38,262 bases of DNA from Flammula alnicola (lineage: Eukaryota > Basidiomycota > Agaricomycetes > Agaricales > Strophariaceae), in assembly GCA_015499995.1 (NCBI GenBank), contig JADNRV010000405.1, positions 1-38,262 of the forward strand. The letters run 5' to 3'. The position numbers and the translations under genes were made by a program. The notes beneath the pieces are model-generated. The model worked only from the letters and a program-made list of their open reading frames with translations. It did not search any database and was not told the origin of the DNA. This document shows, piece by piece, positions 21,012 to 33,079 of the stretch (position 1 is the stretch's first letter; every line of letters begins with the position of its first letter).

Positions 21012-21323
21012 CTAGTTCTGGGTCCAGACACCGCTTCCCGAAACCGTGCTTCCAGGAGAAAGTGGCATATCGAGGACACCGTTGATAACAGGCCCATTGG
21101 CGAGGTTGAGCGTGACCTTGGAGGGCCCAACGCGACCTTCAAAGGACCGGGTCGAGTTGAGTTGCTTCAAGCCACTGTAGGTGATGGTCGCGGTGTTGCA
21201 GGTGAAAGCGGGTACGCTCGATGCGAAACTTCCGGAGAAGTTGTACATGAGCTCGTCGATCATGAAGGTGGCGGCGAAGCGTCCGCCAGCGGTGGACTTG
21301 ATGAACCCTTCAGCTTCAGGCAT
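21012..21323 (-). CDS. Small 103-aa protein of unknown function
   Basis: The coding part is a single exon. I chose the ATG at 21323 (MPEAEGFIKST) because a 54-nt segment just upstream (GTAAGC...CATCTAG) reads as a 5'-UTR intron, and a TATAAAAGG lies farther upstream at 21456-21448. The protein alternates short hydrophobic and polar stretches (RFAATFMIDELMYNFSGSF, then PAFTCNTATITYSG), with many Gly, Ser, Thr and Asn residues, suggesting a small beta-sheet fold. There is no signal peptide or membrane helix. The stop codon TAG is immediately followed by GTAAGT, a perfect donor, so the 3' UTR may be spliced. TATA box plus leader intron suggests strong expression. I do not recognise the family. 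Confidence 0.6.
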   Translation of the reverse strand: MPEAEGFIKSTAGGRFAATFMIDELMYNFSGSFASSVPAFTCNTATITYSGLKQLNSTRSFEGRVGPSKVTLNLANGPVINGVLDMPLSPGSTVSGSGVWTQN

Positions 21324-21447
21324 TTCGTTGGTCGCTAGATGATTTTTCAAATTGGTAACCTTGTGCATCGGAAGAGAAAGGCGCTTACAGTAAATAGTTG
21401 ATTCGAAGTGAGTAGACTTGTCTGAGGTCTAGGGCAGTGTAAACCCA

Positions 21448-21456
21448 CCTTTTATA
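21448..21456 (-). promoter_or_regulatory. TATA box of the 103-aa gene
   Basis: TATAAAAGG on the minus strand lies 133 nt upstream of the ATG at 21323. The putative 54-nt leader intron sits between them. Confidence 0.6.
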
Positions 21457-21872
21457 CAAAACCCGCTGCATATTCCATCCAGACACCTTTCATTATTCCT
21501 GTATGATGTGTAGAATTTGTGGAATAGTGGACAGATTCAATAGAGCGTGGAATGTTTGGAAATTTGACCAGCACAATGGACAGAGAGCATGCTCTCATAC
21601 TCCCGTGCTTCCCTGCCTGCCAGTGGAAGTCCCTGTTCTTGGCAACCCATAAATTCTAGGATTGCTGAAAGACATTTTAAAAATAAAATAGTGCAAATTA
21701 CACGCACAATTGTGCTGATATTTTACTTCGAATTCTGCCCTTAAGTTTTACTCTATGTAAGTTTAAGGATTTAAGCGCTTAAGCGGGATGCCGGCTGCCT
21801 CGCCGCTCTTCCGGTCAGGTTCCGGTCCGGCGTAATTACTTAATATGTGCTGGGAGGATCAAAATTTTCACC
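21457..21872. other. Intergenic; 12-bp palindrome
   Basis: No gene is seen. A perfect palindrome TTAAGCGCTTAA lies at 21771-21782, about 90 nt before F-box-like copy C. A GC-rich stretch with two TTCCGGTC copies follows. They may belong to the promoter of copy C, but I cannot show it. Confidence 0.4.
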
Positions 21873-23299
21873 ATGATGTCTGCCCATTTTCCTCCAGAAA
21901 TCGACGATGAGATCCTTAGCTACCTCTGGGATGAAAATGACTCCCTGAAAGCTTGCTCTCTAGCCTGTCGCGCATTCCTTCCGGCCTGCCAAAAGCGTCT
22001 CCTTTCAAAAATCGTACTCTTCCCACCGACCGACAAGAAAAAACGCGGTAACAGTGCGCGATTCCAACAACTTCTCGAGAACTCGCCACATCTTTCCAAA
22101 TACATACTTTATTTGGAGGTAATCGACTGCTTGAAGACTGAAGAACAAGAGTGGCTGTCCAAAGACACGACACTCGCGCACTCTCTACCCCTTCTGCACT
22201 GCCTGAAAGCGCTGGTGATACGATATCGCACAATTGATCATGGTGGACATTGGGAAAGCATCGCGCGAGGACGGCTTTTGGGATCGCTGCTCGATGTGAT
22301 GCGACTTCCAAGCCTGACCTATCTCAACTTCGAAGGTTTCCCTGTCGCTATGGTTAATTACTGCCCACCGAGTCTCAAACACTTAGCCCTCCACGATACG
22401 ATGCACCTGGCTTTTGCGTTTACAGCGTCCCCAATCGATTCAGCCAAAACGATATATCTGGATTCTCTCAAAATACAACTCGTGGATTTACGTGCTGTGA
22501 CCATGTTTTGCCGGCTGATCAATACTACCCTAATTGATGTGGCGAAACTGAAAAAGCTACATGTAGCAGCGGACGCAGGAGAGCATGATGAGATGCGAAT
22601 GCTTCTAAGTCGCTGTGCTGATTCGTTGGAGGAACTTGCATTTGACCCCGCCATTTTTGATAGTATGTTCATCTTTCCTTTCCGTTACCCCTTTGATGTG
22701 GTGCTCTAACCAACTTATTCCTGCTTCCCCGACATTTTTTCTTCTGAACAGTTTGTCTACCGGGAGCCGCATTCTCAGACCCCATCGACTGGAGCGTGCT
22801 TACGAATCTGCGAACATTCTACATCCGGATCGACATGGCGTGTGACACTGCCGAAGGCATGCTCTACAACCCATTCCCGTGGTTCATGAATATGATCACC
22901 CAACTATCATCTTCTCCCATTGAAGCATTTGTCGTGCAAGTCAACTATTTATTTGGCAGGCAGGACACAGTAGACCTGTCTTCTTGGATGGATGTAATGG
23001 GTGTATTTTCTAATCAAAAGCGCTTCCTTCGTCTGCGGAAGCTCCAAATTCTAGTCCACTCTTTCAATCCCCGTGACAACAAAGTCATTATCCAGGGGAT
23101 TGAAACTCACGCTGCTGGGCTGATGGCAACCCGAAAGGCAATCGATTGTGGAGTGTCGCTCGTTGATGGTATGCTAAGACTTCAACGTTATCGATGCCTT
23201 AAACTTGCTTACCTCTTCATCTGTAAAGGAGCTTACGATGATTTTTATATCTTTCCACCTGATCCGACCTGGATGCAGAAGGGTCTTCGAGATCTGTGA
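21873..23299 (+). CDS. F-box-like protein, copy C
   Basis: Three exons: 21873-22662, 22752-23168 and 23229-23299, giving 425 aa (a second ATG follows directly). Intron positions and phases equal those of copies A and B, and the last exon is again 71 nt, although the sequence is clearly more divergent. F-box-like part: FPPEIDDEILSYLWDENDSLK followed by ACRAFLPACQKRLL. The body is leucine-rich and repeats ladder phrases shared with A and B (SPHLSKYILYLEVIDC, LPSLTYLNFEG, DPIDWSVLTNL). The C-terminus is FPPDPTWMQKGLRDL. Intron 1 has in-frame stops. Copy D, at the right edge of the window on the opposite strand, is its nearest relative. Confidence 0.86.
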
Positions 23300-23728
23300 C
23301 TGGATACAAGAATGTTGTATTATGAGGTTGTGACCGTGAATGCTTAGTAGACTTGCAAATGATCAAAGGAATTTACTCTCCATTGACGGATCTATACTGT
23401 GACAGGTATGTCCCGACCACTGTGTCGCCAACTTGGCCCATGTCGCACGCGTTGAGTTGTTCAAACTCGAAAGGAATTGATACTGACCCTAAATTCGTGG
23501 TACTAAAGTTACAAAAGCAAGATTCAGTGTTTGGCGCCTGTCGCGGCGTCGAGCTCAGTTCAATATTCGCAGCTCAGCTTATTCTAGACAAGTCAACTTT
23601 CAAAGAATTCCAGGGGACGTTTGTAAATTTGCCAAGGGATCGTTGGTAAATTCTCTCTCGGCTCTCTCTTCTAGGACAGACCGAATGTCAGTTTTAAAAA
23701 TTTGGAAGAGACTTCGAAGAGACCACAT
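23192..23728 (+). repeat. Left arm of inverted repeat 2 (end of F-box copy C plus 3' flank)
   Basis: This matches the reverse complement of 37775-38262. It covers the end of intron 2, the last exon and about 430 nt beyond the stop. Identity is high over most of the length; the right arm lacks an internal stretch of about 45-60 nt that is present here near 23555-23615. The right arm runs off the window, so the true repeat is longer. Nothing else is recognised between here and the ATG at 24031. Confidence 0.88.
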
Positions 23729-24030
23729 TAACGTACTTCTGTGTTGGCTGTATAATAAGACATAGCGTGGCCTGTGGGAATTTAAGTCAAATGCGGCAAT
23801 AAGCGAGCAAGTTCCATTTTGAATTTTGAAATCGACTTTTTTAAGTTTTTCGACTCGGACAGTCAAGAGGGCTTTCCCTTCTTTTCCTCGGTATTCTTTG
23901 GCATCGAGAGGCAGCGCAAGGTTGTCCTTGTTTTTCTCGTCATCGCCTCTCATTGTTCTGTGCAAAACGTCAGGTTCTGCATCGGCATCATAAATTCTTT
24001 TGCTGTACCCTTCTCCTCAAGTTGCTCTAA

Positions 24031-26887
24031 ATGTCGACAACCCCACATTCCTTGACCTTTTCTCCCTCTGTTCAGCAATCTATTGGCCCGAATACCAAAA
24101 GGAACTCTCTGGGTTCAAATCAGCTTCCTCTTCCGAGTGGCCTGAATGCGCCACTGACCCCACGAGTGGCAGGAGGAAGCACGACAACGAGTGGCGCTGG
24201 ACCGAGCAGTCCTCGTGCATTTGGCTCCGCGAGACCCCCAGAAACATCCCAACCCCAATCATCACCTCTTATTCCCACCTTTTCTTTGCCACATTCACCT
24301 CCGCCTGTGCACAGTTCGACACATGCAGGCGGTATCCAGCCTTCAGCCGCCTTTTTTCGCCCCTCTAGACCCAATTATCAGGCCCACTACTCCCGTACCA
24401 GCTCTCCCGAATCCTTGAATGTGCCCCAGGACGACCTCTTCCAACTCGCGCCTATATCAACCCACTATAGCTCGGAGGACCATCACATCGCAGAGAGCAT
24501 AGCAGGTGGGAATGAGAGCGAGCACGAGCAGCAACTTATGACCCTCAAGCGAATAAAACAGAGCCGTGAGCCCTTGCTGCCTGGTCCTGCTGCAGCAGCA
24601 CTATCGTCAAGACCCTCTATGGGTGCTGCGAACTCGACTCCGATCTCACCTGCGACGCGTCTCATGAGGAACAGCGTTGATCGGGTATTAAGCATCAGCC
24701 GCGGGCTCAGCTTCGATTCTATACGCAATTCCGTCAGCATCCGAACCCCTGACGGACGCCCGACGTTCGAGAGCAAGTTGAGCGACGAAGAAAACGGGTA
24801 CTCGCCGACGAATTACAAGCACTATAATGGGCCGTCACTTGACGTGCCCACCCCTCGGAATTCAGCACTTCTATCGGCACCTTCGCCCTCGCCTGATCCG
24901 TCTTTCATACCTACACCACCCGTTCGCCGACCACCTCTGTCGGCTGTACCTGTCATCGATCCACAGACAGGAAAGCCGGTCCGGAAGTACCAAGTGCACC
25001 CTTCGAGGAACAGATTTTTCCTAGGCGGGAGGCTGCTAACTGGTGGCGATACGCCGTGGGCATTCGTTGCGTCACTTGGGGTTTTACTTTCCATTGCGGG
25101 CGTGTGGTTCGGTACGACTGCGGTGTGGTGGTGGCAGAATGAGAGCCCAGCTGTCGCAGCCGTTGGCGCATATCTGGCGTTATTTACCATTTCGACAATG
25201 CTTGCAACGGTAGATGTCTTCGGCTTTACTATTTTTCTTTAACACCAGATCTAAGGCGTTTTTTTCTTCTTTCTTTTTGAAAAGGCTACTATTGATCCAG
25301 GAATCCTTCCACGTAACCTGGACCCAGACCCTCCTTACCCCGCGACATCTCCTTCTGATGGCGGTAATCGCGTGCCCATGCCTCGCGACCTCAAGGTTCG
25401 AACGGATGTGTGAGTGCCTCCGCTGAAATATCGCTGAATTGAACTGATTTCGAAATCAGTGTCCGTGTGAAATATTGCCCGACGTGCAAGACATATCGTC
25501 CACCAAGGTCAAGTCATTGTAAGATGGTATGTTACCTTTAGCCGTTCAAGGGACGCGATCTGATTTCCTTTTCCATAGTGCGATAACTGCGTAGATGGAT
25601 GCGACCACCACTGTCAGTGGGTCAATAACTGCGTCGGTCGCAGAAATTATACTACGTTCTTTGCGTTACTTCTCTCAGCCGTAAGTCTCCACTCGGCCCC
25701 TAACCACGACGAAACCTTGCTGCTTAAATGCTTCTCTCCTGCCCGTTGGTGTCCGTACTGAAACACAATCGCTAACATGGTTTCTATTTTCGTTTCTTTT
25801 TTATCATTACGTTTTGTGTAGACGACGACCCTCGTGTTGATTATCTGCACTGCCGCCCTGCATCTATACCTCCTGACGCGGCGGGATCACATCAGCTTCA
25901 GACATGCTCTCAGCAAGGGTGCTGGGAGCGCGGTGGTGTTCTGCATGTCAATTTGCGTGATATGGCCCGTTGGCGCGCTGTTATCGTATCACATGCGGGT
26001 GAGTGATTTCCTCCTCTCCTTTGTTCATCCCTCTTGTGCATCTTGTAAAAAAATACTGTTGCGCTATTATTGCCAGCTGAGCGCCCTTCTTTCGTCGAAT
26101 TCCATTCTCCATGCCTCCCATCAACACCGTCTTCTCCCATTGTCTTTGCGTTGTCAGCATTATCATTATCACTTGTTGTATCTATATGGAGACATTGTAC
26201 TGACGTTGATTCCCGTATTTTTTCTCGGAATAGCTCTTGCTCCTTAATATAACCACCATCGAACAAGTGAGTTATTTTTTTATGGCATGTTCTTCGTGTC
26301 CTCCGCTTTCTATTTCTATCTCTTCCCTTCGTATCTCGTTGAAACCCCGGGCGTCTATAATTAGTAGTCGAATGGGATTTACCCCCGCTCACTTCCCCTT
26401 GCTCGTCCACTCCGATCTGTCATTGTCATTATCTGCCAAACGACCGGATAGACACCCGACCGTACCTTGTACTCACTTTCGTACACGCCCCTTCCTTCTT
26501 TCCCCGCGTTCATTCCTACGCGGTTTTCACATACCGTATCTCGCTTCAAATCACGCAACTGACCCTAATCGACCGCGTCTATAGATCCGAAATCAGGCGC
26601 ATAAGACACTCGTCCCAGGCCCACCGCCACCCAACCCGTTCTCGCATGGGAACTGGAGAAAGAACCTGCTCGCGGTGCTCTGTCGCCCGCAGGGCTATTC
26701 GTGGCTCGCCGCGACGGGGGTGGTGACGGAGGACAAGAGGGAGATCAACCCGGGGATGTTGGGCGAGCTTCCGGGGACCGCGCGCACGCAAATAAGTCGT
26801 GGGGGCGGTACGAGTGGGAATGGACATGCGGGTACGGGTGATTGGGAGGGAGAGCGCCATCATCACGATGAGCGGTCGGGCGAGTAG
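24031..26887 (+). CDS. ERF2: DHHC palmitoyltransferase, Erf2-like
   Basis: Seven exons: 24031-25209, 25285-25409, 25460-25526, 25579-25680, 25822-25998, 26234-26266 and 26585-26887, giving 661 aa. The N-terminal 310 residues are Ser/Pro-rich and look disordered. Then come [19 protein letters not shown], two membrane helices ([17 protein letters not shown] and [17 protein letters not shown]), [16 protein letters not shown] and the cysteine-rich DHHC domain. The domain has [30 protein letters not shown] (DHHC at about 466-469, Cys469 being the expected acyl carrier) and [13 protein letters not shown]. Two more helices and the TTxE-type motif TTIEQIRNQ follow. Erf2 with Erf4 palmitoylates Ras at the ER in yeast. 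The long N-terminus is typical of basidiomycete orthologues. Exon 6 is only 33 nt. Confidence 0.92.
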
Positions 26888-28041
26888 CGTTGTTTCGGGT
26901 TTTTGAATTCGGTTTCGACACTGCGACGGCTGCGACTGATTGTCAGGGCGGGGGTGGCCTGTGGGCTGGGGGTGGATACGAGAGGGAGGACAAGATGCAC
27001 CTGCACATTGATGAGATCGTCCATCCGCCGGTCGAGGACCGCCGGAGCCTTTGCTGCGGACGGCTAATTCGCGGTTAGCAGCATGAGACGTACATCGTGT
27101 TGTTGGCGTTGGCGTTGGCGTAACTCTCTTTTGTTTGTTTTAGCGCCAGGCTTCTTTTTTTTTCTCTTTTCTTCTTCTTGCTCTTCTCGTTGGCTTTTTG
27201 CATACTTCTTTCTTTTGTCCGTCTATCGGATGGGGTTTATTTTGGATCTTTGTTAGTGATCCATCGGTTAGGTTGGTAGTTATTCTTATTGCGTGTTTTA
27301 TATTTTGAGAGCACGAGTTTATATACCATATAGTACATACCCTTACATAGTTTGTAGAAACGTTCTAGTACTTGATAGTATTAGTAGTCGTTCGCGCACA
27401 TCAAGTGAAATCACAAGTTATATTTCAAGTTGCCAAGTGACCGACGGAATCTGATGAAAGGCTTGATGAAATATTAGAGTCCGAAGCGTTCGGCAATTTA
27501 ACATAAAGTACGGAGGCTTCGAGCTCGAAGGGTTTGATGATATTTGACAGTCTGATACATATCTCATAACAAGACAAATGCATTATTCATATGTTGCCAT
27601 TCAATTCTCTATTTTTGACTTGGACTGGATGTCAATCTATCCATCAGTCGGTAAAGCACTGACATGAATCCTTAAAACAAATACAGGCTGCATTGTAAGC
27701 GTTGATGCATTATTGGAAGAGTCCGAAGAGAGACACCATGCCATTGGTGGAACACATAACAGTCTTTGTCAATATCGACCATCCAACTGGACGCAGCTGA
27801 TTGATCTCGAGGATGAATTGGGATAGACCTAGACCTGATACTTAGATTGATAGTCATAGGCTCCACAAGCACGAGGTTGTGTGAGCAATTGGGCGACATC
27901 GATATTTGGGTCTTCGATATTTGGGTCTGTTCGAACTCGGATCGTGAAGTCTAGGCGCCTTAATTTATGAAGGGAACTGACGCCGTCTGAGATCTGAAGC
28001 TCTGAAGTTCAGAGCAGGTGCAAGGCGATTGGTAAGTTGGC
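26888..28041. other. Intergenic, no gene recognised
   Basis: It begins with the 3' UTR of the Erf2-like gene: a T-rich run near 27150-27200, preceded by three TTGGCG units at about 27101-27120. A 15-bp tandem duplication (TCGATATTTGGGTCT, twice) lies near 27899-27928. Only short ORFs are present. Confidence 0.5.
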
Positions 28042-28695
28042 CTAGGCGAGCCCGAAACGCCCGAGACCATTGGCTGATGGTGGCAGATGTATTGGCGGGT
28101 ATTTCGGGTTCTGAGAAGTTGTGAAAGCTGTTGGAGAAAGATATAGGTTTCTTGGGAAGAAAGACGGGGAATGTTGAGCGGAGAAGACCGCTGTGGTAGA
28201 AATGTAGACGGGGATGGTGCGGATGGGACCTGGGCTCAATGTTCTGCCGCCGGAAGAACACAGACATGTTTGGCCGGTCTGTTCCTGTGACGCGTGTGGT
28301 TCTCGGATATCGACTGATTCAATTGAAGGGGCTGTGCCAGATGAGAAGTTTCTCCTTTTTCCACTGGCTAGAATTCTAACGAAATGGTGTTTCTGGCTCG
28401 GAGACCTGTCTGATTGCGGTAGCGAGTACGACAACTGCGGAGAAATTGTAATGTCACCAGGAAGACGCATGCGTGGTCTGGTTACAGGATATATTTTAAG
28501 CGGAGTCTGAATTGCATGGGACGGCATCAACACGCAGCTTGTCCATCGTGTCGTCGGCAACGAACAACGGTCAGTGTCTCTCCAGCGCTCATCCTCTTCC
28601 CGCAGTGTACGTGCACTTATTCTGACGGATTTTGGTGCTGCGGTGAGTTCCTGTAACGATAGAGGCCCTGTGTAGGGCTGTCGATGACGAGACAT
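28042..28695 (-). CDS. Hypothetical 217-aa ORF, divergent from the transcription factor
   Basis: An uninterrupted frame of 217 codons starts with ATG (MSRHRQPYTGPLSLQELTA) about 115 nt from the start of the Zn2Cys6 gene on the other strand. The protein is rich in Arg, Ser and Pro, with no membrane helix, signal peptide or known motif. Length alone slightly exceeds what chance frames reach elsewhere in the window (about 150 codons). It could be real and share the bidirectional promoter, or be chance. Unrecognised introns could also alter it. Confidence 0.35.
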   Translation of the reverse strand: MSRHRQPYTGPLSLQELTAAPKSVRISARTLREEDERWRDTDRCSLPTTRWTSCVLMPSHAIQTPLKIYPVTRPRMRLPGDITISPQLSYSLPQSDRSPSQKHHFVRILASGKRRNFSSGTAPSIESVDIREPHASQEQTGQTCLCSSGGRTLSPGPIRTIPVYISTTAVFSAQHSPSFFPRNLYLSPTAFTTSQNPKYPPIHLPPSANGLGRFGLA

Positions 28696-28810
28696 TGATT
28701 GACTTGACTAAGCAGATTTACGGTTCGGAAGAGGAGCTGGTCACATCGGCGGGGCAACGCAAACGCAAACACCTCCACAGAAAAAAAATCTTATAACATC
28801 GGAGACAAGG

Positions 28811-31800
28811 ATGACTACTCCTCCCGCCGAACCAAGCCCTCCTACAAACACCTCCCAGCCGCCAGTGCCGCCCCAGCCGCTGCCGCCAACTCCGACACCC
28901 ATCTCCTCCAAGCCGGCGCCCTCTGCGACCAAGAAACCCCGGCAGAGGAAGCGCGCCGACAACAGCGAAAAGCAACAGAAACAACAGCAGCAGCAAAGCG
29001 CGCAACAGCCAGGTGTTGTGGTCCAGTGTGAGTTCCAACCTACCGTCACACTAAAGTCAAATGTTTACCCATCACTTCCAGCCCCCGTGCCTCCATATCA
29101 CTCTCCCCGCGGTCCCATATTTCAGCCGTATCCTGGCCCTCCTTATATAATGAATCCATCCTACCCTGTCAACGGTTCCCCCTACGGCCAGCACCCCCAG
29201 CATCCGTCCCAGCATGGACAGCCTATGGGCCCGGCGGGGCCCCCCATGTCGGCGCATCCCCCGCCGCCCCCGCACCAGTATGCATATCCGATGCATCCAA
29301 ACCCATACTCGCATGGATACCCCCCATATCCCCAGTATGCCCAGCCCATGATGATGTATCCACATCCGCGCCAGAGCGTGCCCCCCGATGCACCTCATCA
29401 CGAAACCTCCGCGTCCGCGTCGGGGCAAGGTGGTAAGCGCAAACGCAAGTCTGAGAGCGGACGCGGCAAGGGCGCCGACCGCGGTTCGGACGACGAGACC
29501 GCTGCTTCTGGCAGCGACGTCCCCCGCACAACCTTGTCTCAAAAGCAGCAAGCACAGGCCGCCCACGACCTCAAAAAACGTACCAAGACGGTCAGTCTCA
29601 TACTTTGTTGATCGCCTCTTTTTTCGTGCTCATGATGGAAATGTCTAGCAACGTGCCTGCGATTCGTGTCGCAGTCGTAAAATTCGCTGCGATGTTATTG
29701 CAGACTCGGTAACTAACGCGTTTTTATATTTGCTGCAATATCGATCACTCACTTTCTTCGTGTTTACAGGAACCCGCGTTTTGCCAACACTGCAAGCAAT
29801 ACGGTTTCGAGTGTACTTTCTTCCTTCCAATTACAGAGACGCGCTTCAAGAAGAAGAAGTTGGAAGAAGAAGCCGCAGAAAAAGAGAAAGCAGCGGGCTC
29901 GGACAGCTCGAAGGCAGGGCCATCCCGCCCGGACAACCAGAGCAAGCGCGACATTGGAGTTTTCGGTATGTCACACTCCTCCAATCATTTTCCTTCCACT
30001 TTGTCATAGTTCGGACTTACAGACGTCGTAGGTCCTACTTCGCCTGCCCACCTCCTGCACTCTCAAGCCACCATCAGTTCTCGCATTTATGAAAACTACG
30101 ATCAGCGCTACAACCACACTTTTGAGGTCAGCAAGTCGGGCGATGGGCTGATCCAGGTTCAGAAGCCGACGACCGAAGATCAGCAAATTACGCACCCGAA
30201 GCAGTTGGATCTGCACATCGAACGGGACGTGATCGAAAATCTCTTGAATGCATACTTTGCCGATGTTGCGCCTATTCTGCCTATCGTGACCGAGGCCGAG
30301 TTTTTGGAGACGCCTAACCCGCCTCCGGTGCTAGTTTATTCGATGTGTCTCGTTGCCGCTGCCAGGCGCGAGGTTCCCCAGAAAGTGTTTGATTCTATCC
30401 GCTACGCCGTCAATAGCGTTATCAAGGGAGAGGACGTGCTTTCCACTGCTAGCATCGTCAATGTACAGGCTCTCCTCATTCTTTGCATGACGGGGGACTG
30501 TCATTCGCAATTTGTCCCGAATGCACTGTCTGCGCTTTGGATTCGCTTAGGCACAGCTATTAGGATGGTTGGTTTTCGGTTTTCGTTTTTTATGGAAGCA
30601 ATTATTAACTGTTTATAGGCACAAGATTTGGGCTTGCATCGTGCGGAATCTGTCAAGCAGAGTATCGAGCTTAGAAGGCGTTTGTGGGGCGCTTGTCTCA
30701 TCTGCGATCGCTGGTAATTGCTGATAACTAAAATCGCCCGTCCGCCAGCTGATTTTTTTTTGCAGGACAAGTATTGCTTATGGCCATCCATACATGATTG
30801 ATGTGCAAGATTGTGATGCGCGACTGCCCTCTTCCGGAGACACGACCGATCTCTACATGGATGAGCTTGTGCGCTTGAGCATCATTCTTGGACGCGTCCA
30901 GAAGACTATCTACAGGTATCTTGGATTTTTTATGGAAGTAGTGTAGGAATTCACTAATCTGTTTTTGTAGTCCCTCTGGGCTTACATTCGTAACCGACGA
31001 CTCGTTATACGAGTTACTAGCAGACATGCAGCGCTGGAGAGAGGGGATACCCGAACATCTCAAATTCGTAGGACCCGACAGTTCCAAAGAGGCTGGTAAG
31101 CAACCATCTGGTCCCTCGAAATATCCAATGTCAAGCTAATCCACGCATTTTTTTTCAGGCCTCCTGCACCTGCTCTACTCGTGCGTCTGTATGATGTTCT
31201 GGCGCGTCTTCATGCGCATCAGCTACTCGTGTCCTGCACATCTCAAGTTCGGCTTGACGGTGGAACAGTGGACTTTGTTGGTCAAGATGACTGCAGACTC
31301 TATTGATTGGCTGGATGCGAACGAGCGCGTTTACGATGTTTGGTTACTCGTCGCTTATGCCGCCACGTCTTGCGCTCTTGTCCAGGTACGTTTTGTTTTG
31401 TGACTTTTCTTGCCCAGAATTTGACGGCGTATATGCGACTTATAGTATCACACCTGTATTCGTCGCAAAGATCCGGACGCCGAAGCTTCTTTGCGCAAGC
31501 TACGCGACTGTGTCCGCCGATGGGAAGGATCGATATCGCCCGATCACATGTCAGCTAGACGCAAGGCTGGTTTTTTTGTCTTGTTTCAGCGGGCAGATTG
31601 CCTCATTTTCGAATTTGCTAATTTATTTTTGCCCCAATACAGACGGCTGAAATTATCACCTTGCTTTACGAAGCGACGCAAGAACCTCAACCCATAGAAG
31701 CACCAGCGCTCAACCCGACGGGTGGCGTCAAAGTGAAGCAGCCGGTGCTGCTGGACTACAAGAAGGATCCGACACGCCCCGGAGGTGGAGTCTTTGTCGC

Positions 31801-32638
31801 TCACGGCAAGGCGAGCGAGTTCAAGGACGTGCCTGCGGGCACTATCATCAGCAGTTCCTCGGAGGAGGAAGGCGGTGACTCTGAAGGTGAGGTAGTGTCC
31901 CTAGTGGCAACTGCTGCTTCGGCCTCGTCCGTTTCTCTCCCCGCTGCGAACTATAATGACCGTGCCCGCAACTATTTGTCTTCGCCCTCTCCTTTCGCCC
32001 CGATGCCACCGTCGTTATCTGTGCGTGATCGTGCCGCCCCTCCTGTCCCTTCGAATTCGGGTTTGCTGTCCTCGATGAATTTTGGTCATGGTGGTGGTGG
32101 GATTATGACGCCGATCTCTGCGGTGCGCTCGCCAATAGGGAACAACGAGCAACAACAGCAGCAAGAGCAGCAAGCGATGCTGGCGACCGGCGCTAACGCG
32201 GCACCGTTGGTCAACCTTACGCCATTGACAGCTGGAGCTAGGGGCGGCAATTACATGAACGTCAACCCTGCGATGAACTTGCAGGCGCAGTCGACTGCCG
32301 GCAACGTTCATGTTATGAACGCCCTCGATGGTGCTCAGGGCGGGTCCAGCTTGGAGGACCTCGCAAATGCTGATGGCTTTTTGGAAGGTATTCCTGGGGG
32401 AATGTTTGATTGGGGTACGTCTTTGATCAGATTGGCTTTGAGATCATGAATTGACTTGGTGTCGGATTTTTTCTCGTGTTGTGCAGGACAATGGGACACG
32501 TTCTTCTCCAGGCTCAGTGGAGGTGCTGGTCATTTGGGATTCCAACAGCCGCAGAACCTTCAACAGCAGCAACAGCAACAACAGCAACAACAGGCACAGC
32601 AGCAGCAGGCACAATCGCAGCAGCCTTCCGGGCGCTGA
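28811..32638 (+). CDS. Zn2Cys6 transcription factor with fungal-specific TF domain
   Basis: Twelve exons: 28811-29027, 29082-29590, 29649-29708, 29770-29965, 30032-30567, 30619-30713, 30766-30915, 30971-31095, 31159-31385, 31446-31565, 31643-32414 and 32487-32638, giving 1,052 aa. The N-terminal 240 residues are Pro/Gln-rich with basic patches. The binuclear zinc cluster is at about 245-276: CDSCRSRKIRC, then CQHCKQYGFEC, split by an intron. A lysine-rich linker follows, then the fungal TF middle homology region (NLLNAYFADVAPILPIV, AQDLGLHRAESVKQSIELRR, RRLWGACLICDRW, GHPYMIDVQDCDARLPS). The C-terminus ends in a polyglutamine tract. It resembles xylanolytic/cutinase-type activators, but the target pathway cannot be named. 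Intron 1 (54 nt) is stop-free and in frame. Intron 10 seems to use a GC donor (AAG|GCTGGT). Confidence 0.9.
32561..32623 (+). repeat. CAA/CAG polyglutamine microsatellite
   Basis: Mixed CAG and CAA codons with two GCA (Ala) interruptions encode the Gln-rich tail of the Zn2Cys6 factor. Interruptions reduce slippage, but length variation between strains is likely. Gln-rich tails often act in transcription activation. Confidence 0.85.
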
Positions 32639-33079
32639 AGTGTTCAAGCCCCGTGCATGTCTTCTCGATTTCCCGTTAGACAACCTCGATAGAGGATGGA
32701 CCCTTCAGATCCAAAAAAAAAGTTGAAAATGTGTATATAATAATAACTACCTATCTTTTTCTCCTTTCTAGCTTTGTTTGTGTTCGTCTCGCTCTGTATC
32801 ATATCCGTAATTTTGAATCTCGTAAAATGTGCGCTCTAGATACCGTTTCTCTCTCTTGTCTATTATTTTTTTGCTTGATTTTTCTCGTCCGCTTGGCTGT
32901 TTATTAGAATTCGCTTGGAAAGTGATATTTGAACTTCGTGTTTCTTGTACGGACCGGAAGTAAGTTTGGATTCGAAGTCACTACTTACAGTCAGTTCATG
33001 AGGCGATCACAAATTGGGTCATCAAAGATTCACATCTCGAGGGCTGTTACTCTGCTCCTCTCGTCCCCCACACTAGGCC
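32639..33079. other. Intergenic, no gene recognised
   Basis: The 3' flank of the transcription-factor gene (T-rich, with a short A9 run near 32714) is followed by the promoter of the Sac gene. No TATA box is evident near 33080. Confidence 0.5.

Noticed and set aside
21771..21782. Palindrome as a transposon terminal repeat or solo LTR edge
   Set aside because: No matching second end, target-site duplication or transposase/reverse-transcriptase motif was found nearby.
29072..29566. 164-aa minus-strand ORF
   Set aside because: Shadow of the Pro/His/Tyr-rich second exon of the transcription factor.
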